From Ricinus communis (taxonomy: Eukaryota > Streptophyta > Magnoliopsida > Malpighiales > Euphorbiaceae): 64,000 bases of DNA. The translations under genes were made by a program, and so were the position numbers. Of the stretch, positions 57,168 to 64,000 are shown in pieces; position 1 is the stretch's first letter, and the number at the start of each line of letters is the position of its first letter. The stretch is from contig NC_063263.1 of the NCBI RefSeq assembly GCF_019578655.1, positions 10,229,001 through 10,293,000 on the forward strand, given 5' to 3'. The notes beneath the pieces are model-generated. The model did not search any database and was not told the DNA's origin. It saw only the letters and a program-made list of their open reading frames with translations.

Positions 57168-59366
57168 TCAGTAGACAAGACAGGATGCAGGCACCACAAC
57201 TCCTTTAGCAAATCCATGGGCATTGTTGCAGCTAGCACTGACTTTCTTCCTTGATTTTCCACTTTTTGCTAATCTAATGTTTTCCAAACTGATATCCGTA
57301 CAAGGCACATTTTCACTACAATTAAAATTGATTGCCACATCTGTCATTGATGTCCCAACAAATCCTGAATAACGCACTTCAGTTATATGAACTCCGTTTT
57401 TCTGTGCAGTACAAAAAGAAAAAAAATAGAATTATTTGATTTGGATATATATATGTAAAATTAACTAAATATAACATGTTTTTACCGTCTTTTTTGGTGG
57501 GGCATTTTTGGGTTCACCATAATGCTGGTCAATAATTATTGGGTTTTTCACATCAGTTAAGTTTATGTTAGAGAACTCAACATTTCGAACTCGGCCTCTC
57601 CCTTCCTGGAGAAAAGAAAATATAATGTAACTATAGAATTTTGAGGATTTATAAAGTTGGTTTGAAGATTGGTTCATGTCCATTTTAACATCATATATAC
57701 CTGCCATGTCTTGATTCTTGCTCCATTGGTTGTTTTGTAGAAGTTCACATTACGAATAGTTATGTTCTGAACATCTACCTTTGTTCCATCTGAACCTAAG
57801 CTTCCAATGCTGTTACAGAAAGGAAACCAAGGAAAACGTCCTGAGTACGCATAGACAGGCTCTTCGCAGAATCGCACATGCATACAGGACTCTCCCCCTA
57901 ACCCTCATAAGACTTTGGAGTTTCTCTGCACTGAAAATGCTGAAATCACTCACCTTATACCATGACCAGGTCCGCAATTAATATTAGTAATGTTAACGTT
58001 GTAACTACGATCTAGCATTGATATGCAGTCGTCACCTGTTAATCAAGACCATTAACAAGAATTAGCTTACGGCATGGTTTTATGCTACCTGATAATGTCT
58101 AATTCAAGAGGGGTAAGTAAAAAGGAAAATGAAAGAAGCTAAAAGAGGGAGGTTCAAAAATGTCAATTACCGGAGCCGATTACTGATTTATGAATGTGCA
58201 CAAAATTTGAGTGCGATATGTGGATACCATCAGTGTTGGGGCTTTTTCCAGGAGACTGTAGATTCAGTATTGAAAATCGAACGTTTTCACAGCCGAACAC
58301 CGCGATATGACCTCCGCCGCTTCGTACAGTACTAATTCGCCTCAGGTTGACATTTTTACACATTTCGAAACTGATTATCTAAAAGGCAATACCATCAAAC
58401 TAGTTAATATTTTAAACTGCTACATACCTATGCAAATAACTGGTATATGCAAGTACTCACCGTGGGGGAAAGTATGTTGCAATCCTGCAAATAAGAATTC
58501 AAGAAGTTACAGTAATTCTATTAAAAATCAGTAATATTAATAATTCCATGCAGACTATAATATTGCGAACCTTCGATTTATTATATCTGCAAGAGATTTC
58601 CCACCAGCGATGTCCACGCCCATCTAGTACACCCACACCATTGCCTGACACAGTAAGATCATTTACATATCGAAATGCCAACCATGTTCCATGGAATCTT
58701 CCATTCCAAACATTGGGATGATCAGGGGCTATTATAGTTCCTAATATCTGCAACAAACAAGAATTGTCACTTGTAAGTTACAAAATGAAATACAATAATG
58801 CTCGACAAATTCTATAATAATCCACAAATCTTGACTTGTTTTACGTTGCAAGAAATTATTAATTCGAATTTTTCAATGACTTTATTTGAACTTACCATAA
58901 CAATGAGGTTGCTAGAGTTACAGGGGCCAAAAAGGGTTACAGGATAAACCAAAAATGTCTTTCCCATAGGAACCACCATTACGGGTCTTCTTGAATCTTT
59001 GCATGTGTCATTCCATGCCTTCATAAACGCCTGCAATTCGCCAGTTCCAGAAAATAATAATAATAATAAGCAGTAGTAAATAATATTTGAGATTTTCAAC
59101 TTCTTAAGGCAATAAATAAACAACAGAATACAGAAGTCAAAGATGTTTTACCATTGTATCATCTACAATTCCATTGCCAACGGCTCCATAACTTAGAACA
59201 TTATACTTGCGCTGACTCCAGGCGACACTGAACATTGCTGAGCCGAGACTCAACATATACACAATACTCAAGAGATCCTGCCAAAATGTTCGAGAAGAAA
59301 TTATGATTAGCTGTATGTTCATGAGCTAAAACTGTATTTAACTGTAATAGATTACTTAACTACCAT
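57168..59366 (-). CDS. Polygalacturonase 3 (GH28)
   Basis: Ten coding exons in minus-strand order: 59366-59364 (ATG only), 59277-59152, 59030-58896, 58747-58571, 58484-58461 (24 nt), 58378-58171, 58035-57954, 57809-57701, 57605-57486 and 57401-57168. They join in phase to 405 residues. The signal peptide begins [18 protein letters not shown]. All four GH28 motifs are complete: SPNTDGIH (203-205 NTD), DDC (226-228), CGPGHG (H249) and NGARIKTW (R283). It should therefore be an active endo- or exo-polygalacturonase in the cell wall. Exon lengths match polygalacturonase 2 at most positions, showing tandem duplication. It is the best-preserved member of the cluster. Confidence 0.93.
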
Positions 59367-60139
59367 CTTGTGTCTTAAGAAAAATGGAAGAGGTATAAAG
59401 AAGAAGATGAAGTAATCAATTTTTCCTTGCAGAGATCAATGGTCTAAAGAAGGCGATACATATATATATACACATGGTTTAATTAGATTGGCTTCTTGAG
59501 GCAAGAAATCTAGGTTGACCCATATTTCTTTACTTGTTCATTTCTTATACACTACTGCTAAAGAAAGAATCATAACTTCAAATAATACTATATCGGTATT
59601 TCATGCATGAATTGCGTAATATTATATCGGTATTAATTAACTACGTTATAATAATCAGATTTTTCTAAAAGCTTTTGAATTTCTTATTCTTACTTAATTT
59701 TGTTACAAAAATTTGCAGATGTTACAGTGAAATTTCTAGAACCTGTAATTTTGATTATCATATAATTTTACTTTACATATAAAAGAATTAATGCAGTGCG
59801 GTTCAATGTGCCTTTTTTTTTTTAATCTGAAGACATGAAGTCAAATTCTGAATTCACAAAATCCAAGATAAATTTCCAACTAAAACTACAGATCATTTCA
59901 AACCAAAAGAACAGGAATATATTTCTGGCATAGCAGATCAAGTACATTTGGCAGTATATCAAATTTTGGCCTGTTAATTGATGAATTTGCACAAACTTAG
60001 AAATAAATTTGTAACCAAAAGAATCTTCTTTTTAAGAAAAATAGGTGGAAATAATTGAGTTGGATATTATCTGTCTCATTTTTTGAAAATTAAATTGTGC
60101 AATAAGTTTTTTTCTTTTAATAGAGATAGAAGATTTTAT
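59367..60139. other. Promoter region of polygalacturonase 3 and spacer
   Basis: A TATATATATA run at about 59459-59470, roughly 100 bases upstream of the start codon on the minus strand, may serve as a core promoter. The rest is AT-rich, with no coding sequence recognised. Confidence 0.35.
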
Positions 60140-61203
60140 ACCATCAAACTAGAAAAACGTTTTTGGGTTAACCGTGAGCCAAATGATTACAAGAACGAGG
60201 GATTAATAAAGCTAAATTCCTGCAGTAAGTCGGAAATATCAGCAAAGACGGTTCCAGTAAAAGAAAGAATCTGTAAGGATTTCTCAGCCATTTGAATAAC
60301 AACCAAGGCATTCCCTTCAAACAAGACCTTAGACCAAGAAAATTCAGCAGCCCGAACGTTGCTATCCCGAAATGCAAGATTTTCTCATTGGAAAGGATAT
60401 CACTGGTGCCAACATACAGTTTAGAATGACAATTAATAATTTGATCATTGGCATTGCATGCAAGAAAACCAACATTTCCTCTGTTGATCTTAATCAAGTC
60501 CGAATGAGGTAAAGGAGTTGAAGCAGACGGCTAAAGACCTGAGAAGTCTTAACCTGATCAGAATCCTCCACAATGGCTAAGTTGCATTCAGGAAATTCTG
60601 TGTTAACTAGATAGATGACATATCAGCTTCCTTCTGCCACTTGTTGTAAAAAATAAGAACGTTTCTTGCTTTCCATAAATTCCAAAAGGTAAAAGCTAAC
60701 AACTTAGGAGCCGAATCATCGTCCGTGATGTTCTGAAAATCATGAAGTAACCGGTCCCAAACAACTTGAACAGACGACAAGTGAAAAGCTGAGGAAATAA
60801 TACCCAGAGGTATGTGGAGAAAAAGAGAAATGGAAGAACAAGTGCATTCGAGACTCTAATGCTCCACGCCGTTGACATGTCCCATATTTGACTAAACGCC
60901 GAGCCATGACTGAACCTACTCATAAAGCATTCGAAAGCAGCTTCCAAGAAACACTTTGATCTTGTCAGAAGCCTTCAGCTTCCAAAGAGGGCTCACAGAC
61001 CCAAACGAAGAAATGTTAGAGCGACGATTCTCTGAACGGAGCAAAATGCTCCATGAGAAATATACCGAACCAACTGTATACCTCCCAAACGGGTGAAAAT
61101 GCCAAATCAAAGAATCCGCATGACTTGGGGAGAAGTGCTGATGAAGAAGAGAAACTTTCCGAGCTTTAGAACTCGAATCAATAAAATGAGCCACTGATTG
61201 GTT
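60140..61203 (-). mobile_element. Decayed LINE (non-LTR) retrotransposon 3' fragment
   Basis: Reading the minus strand in shifting frames gives the C-terminal part of a plant LINE polyprotein. First come zf-RVT-like segments (LIWHFHPFGRYTVGSVYF, then PLWKLKASDKIKVFL), then AFTFWNLWKARNVLIF, then an RNase-H-like stretch with KINRGNVGFLACNANDQII. Several stops and frameshifts separate them, and no reverse transcriptase core remains. It is a dead 5'-truncated copy. Confidence 0.75.
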
Positions 61204-62516
61204 CCCTAAGTTTGAACAAGGTTATAACAAAAGAAAAAAAATCTATTAAATCTCTCATATAGCTTCGGAAATTTCTTTTAAGAAGAATTAAAAGTTAGCT
61301 GATTGAATTATGAGTACGTACAAAAAATATTTGTAGTATTACATTATGAACAAAATAAGTTGATACACTATTAAATTCACAATTAAAAACAAATGAAAAA
61401 TGAGAAACTGAAAGATATGAAAATTATAGAATGGAAAAGAATTGATTTTCTCCAACTAAATAGACCCTTTATTTCTCTAAACTTCAATTTTCTAGTTTTA
61501 AGAAATTGAATATTTTCAATTGAGTCTTTTCGATTACCACTCGATTCAATACATAAATCATTACATCCTTTACTTTTTCAAATTCCATTTTTCTAGTTTT
61601 AGAAAATTAAATATTTTCCCTGGAGTCCTTTCACTTTTTTCACTCCATTCAATACATAAATCATTCGGCCTTTTACTTTTCCAAATACCATTTTTCTAGT
61701 TTTAGAAAATTAAATATTTTAACTTAAGTCTTTCTAATTTTCACTCGATTCAGTACATAAATTATTAGATCCTTTATTTTTTAAAATTCCACTTTTCTAG
61801 TTTTAAAAGTTTAAATATTTTCATTAAAATCCTTCCAATTTTAAATCAATTTAATGTATAAATCAGTAGCTTAACAACAATAACTAAAAAATAAAACATT
61901 TCTAATTCATTTTTTACATATTATCAAACCCTTTATTTAAAAAAAAATTATAAAACGACATTCGTACATTTTCTATGTTTTAAATAAAAAATAAAAAATT
62001 AATATATAAAAAATTAAACTTCACTCTTTACGTACAATTTTTTATACTTTTAATTTAATTTATATTTGTAACTTTAACCTTTTTTATAAAAAATAAAAAT
62101 ATTTAAATTAAAACTAATAATACACAAAAATAAAAATAAAAATAAAATATAAAACATATTAAACTTAAATAAAATATTATACTCTTTATATTTAAATATT
62201 TACTAAAAAAAGCACTCCCTAATAAATAGATCGAAGCATCGACCATTGAATAAGCAAATGTATTGGAATGCATAAAGCAGTAAATATACATCTAAGTTTA
62301 AACGATGCAACATATAACAATAATAATAGATCCACATCAAAGTTTGACCAATGCAACATTCCGATTATAAAATACATCAGGGATAGAAAAACTTAACAAT
62401 TAGGGACAGAAAATAACCCAAAAATGTCCCAGTGTAATACTACTGCCTGCATGAATCGCATATTACAAGATAATAAGTCAACCTATCAAGCTCTCATGAT
62501 ATCAACCGTCTGTCGA
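61204..62516. other. Spacer with minisatellite
   Basis: This lies between the LINE fragment and the helicase terminal exon. The tandem repeat at 61455-61870 is the only ordered structure. The remainder (61.9-62.2 kb) is almost entirely A and T. It should include the helicase 3' UTR near its right end. Confidence 0.45.
61455..61870. repeat. About 102-bp minisatellite, four copies
   Basis: The block TTCTAGTTTTA recurs with TCTAG at 61491, 61592, 61695 and 61796 (spacing 101, 103, 101). Each unit continues with AAATATTTT, then a TCCTTTC or TCTTTC-type run, ACTCGATTCAATACATAAAT and CCTTTACTTTT. Copies differ by substitutions and small indels, so the array is old. Confidence 0.88.
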
Positions 62517-63590
62517 TCACGATGGCACTGCACATAAGATGAGAGAAGTGTCAGATTCATAACCATGACATGAGGTGAAATGAAGGAAAATTCGATCATC
62601 TCGAGCAAATATTTATTACACCCGCTGCTTAAGCTGTAGCCGGTACAACTATTTGACCGGGTCACACAGATTATCAATTAAACTTAATATGCCACTGAAC
62701 CATGGGACTTCCTCATCACGGGTAGGTTAATGATGCTCAGCCTCAAAATCAGTTGCTAAACAAACATCCATTGAAAACCCCAAAAAAAAAAAAAAAGAAG
62801 CCGTCCCAATAGATTTAATATCCCATTACTCTCGGATCATTTAGAAAGGATAAAATATGAATTGAGGGGTGTGGGAGGACTCCAACGGAAATGATGTATC
62901 CTTCATGTATGCAAGTCTGAAACTTATAAAATTAAAAGGGCTCCAGCTAAGTTGATTTTACTAAGTTGCTAACGAGTTTTACTGATGAACACATCCATAA
63001 GGATGCTGAACATTTTGTCTCTAGCCAAGTCTAACAACTATGATTTACATCAAGCGGTATACAATATGAGCAAAAAACAAATGCACAAGCAAAGAAATTG
63101 GATAGGATCTTACTATATGTGGAAGTATCAATCTGCTCAGGGAGCTCCTTAATATCCACCTCAAACCTGGCTTGAACCTGAAACCATTATGATGTAAATT
63201 AAGATAAAAGAAGAAAGAATAAAAATATGTAATTTATTGTACAAAAGAGAATTATTGGAGAATAAGGTACTTGATTCAGAACATCTGAGTCTGATGCAGA
63301 GGAGACGAATGTAATTGCAAGGCCCTTGGTCCCAAACCTACCAGCTCTTCCCACCTGACATTGTCAGAAGCTAAAACTTCAGTTTTAGAAGCAAATTTTC
63401 TCCAATCATCTAATAACAAAGTAAATGTATGCAGATGATACATACCCTGTGCAAATAGGTATCAGCAGAATCAGGCATGTCATAGTTGATAACAATGTTA
63501 ACACGTTCAATATCAATTCCTCTTCCAACCAAATCAGTCGCTACAAGAATTCTTTTGTGCCCCTCCTTAAAATTCTTATACTTTGTCAAC
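62517..63590 (-). CDS. DEAD-box RNA helicase UAP56/RH15-RH56 type, 3' exons only
   Basis: Four 3' exons on the minus strand: 63590-63446, 63354-63271, 63177-63114 and 62527-62517. All are in phase, and the last is an 11-nt exon that completes the C-terminus STYMPS. They encode the end of the second RecA-like domain: [18 protein letters not shown] (motif V), [10 protein letters not shown] (motif VI) and [13 protein letters not shown]. Ending in [14 protein letters not shown] is diagnostic of UAP56/Sub2, the nuclear TREX-associated helicase for splicing and mRNA export. Upstream exons lie beyond the right edge; nothing from 63591 to 64000 encodes helicase, so the preceding intron is at least 410 bp. 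Confidence 0.93.
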
Positions 63591-64000
63591 CTAAAATCAT
63601 AGAAATCACGGAATATTAGACACTCGGTCAATCCATACTTCAGGAAAAAGATGTAATACAAGAATTCGACTTTCATGTAATTTATTTAGTATACAAAGCA
63701 TGTCCTTCAAAACAACATTCACATTTCCCATCTGATCTGGTTTAGATATGCTACACATCATATACAAAAGGTAATTGGATTTTAAAGTAATAGCTTCAGA
63801 AGCAATACAAATATAAAAGACCAACATAATATATAAATAAACTGAAAAGAAAGGACTGATAAACTTCAACGTACGGAAGTTTCCAGAAACAAGAATTTAG
63901 AGCAGAAGTACAGAAAATCGTAATGAAAACTTAGACCCTTATGCAGTTCATACTTTCTAAATCACTCCAGAACAGTCCTTAAATCCACTCCAGTTCCCCT
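63591..64000 (-). other. Intron of the UAP56-type helicase gene (partial)
   Basis: AT-rich sequence 5' of the acceptor TGATTTTAG|GTTGAC on the minus strand. Minus-strand frames of about 88 codons overlap it, but their translations do not resemble the helicase. Confidence 0.6.

Noticed and set aside
63410..63869. Minus-strand frames extending upstream of the helicase exon
   Set aside because: Sequence upstream of the acceptor at 63591 does not resemble UAP56 and is intronic.
1..64000. CRISPR arrays, tRNA, rRNA or phage-like features
   Set aside because: No regular spaced repeats, tRNA cloverleaf or rRNA segments were seen, and the sequence is clearly plant nuclear DNA.

Overview
The window is nuclear DNA from a flowering plant, most likely a eudicot. 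Genes have GT-AG introns, sit in very AT-rich spacers, and belong to plant-specific families: CC-type NLR resistance proteins, P-class PPR proteins, a CDR1-type aspartic protease and a tandem polygalacturonase cluster. I cannot name the species. No prokaryotic, organellar, tRNA, rRNA or CRISPR features were seen.

Layout. (1) 0.6-11.7 kb: two divergent CC-NB-LRR genes of different subclades (an At4g27190/RPS2-like gene on the minus strand and an RPS5-like gene on the plus strand). Between them lies debris: a copied two-exon piece of an O-fucosyltransferase gene, a small LTR retroelement without coding capacity whose 5' LTR abuts that piece, and an NLR pseudogene reduced to its two ends. (2) 11.7-15.8 kb: gene-free and AT-rich, with nested inverted-repeat elements. 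(3) 15.8-44.6 kb: a block of single-copy housekeeping genes: O-fucosyltransferase, two P-class PPR proteins, the signal peptidase catalytic subunit SEC11, a DCC-motif protein and an active rhomboid protease. From memory, five of these six follow the order of Arabidopsis At1g52630, At1g52620, At1g52600, At1g52590 and At1g52580, so this looks like a conserved syntenic block beside a fast-evolving NLR region. (4) 45.5-59.4 kb: a CDR1-like secreted aspartic protease, then three tandem GH28 polygalacturonases on the minus strand. One looks intact, one has altered catalytic motifs, and one carries a 1-base frameshift and lacks a recognisable start exon. (5) 60.1-64 kb: a decayed LINE fragment, a four-copy minisatellite of about 102 bp, and the 3' exons of a UAP56-type DEAD-box helicase that continues past the window.

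How the genes relate. The NLRs act in intracellular immunity and the CDR1-type protease and polygalacturonases act in the apoplast or wall. The central block is housekeeping (secretory signal cleavage, Golgi glycosylation, organelle RNA processing, intramembrane proteolysis). There is no operon-like logic; neighbours are convergent, divergent or tandem. I did not find a convincing new molecular system. The most unusual structures are the mosaic at 5.4-8 kb, the nested inverted repeats at 13-15.3 kb, and the decaying polygalacturonase cluster with start-codon-only first coding exons. All exon boundaries were read by eye from splice signals and reading-frame phase.
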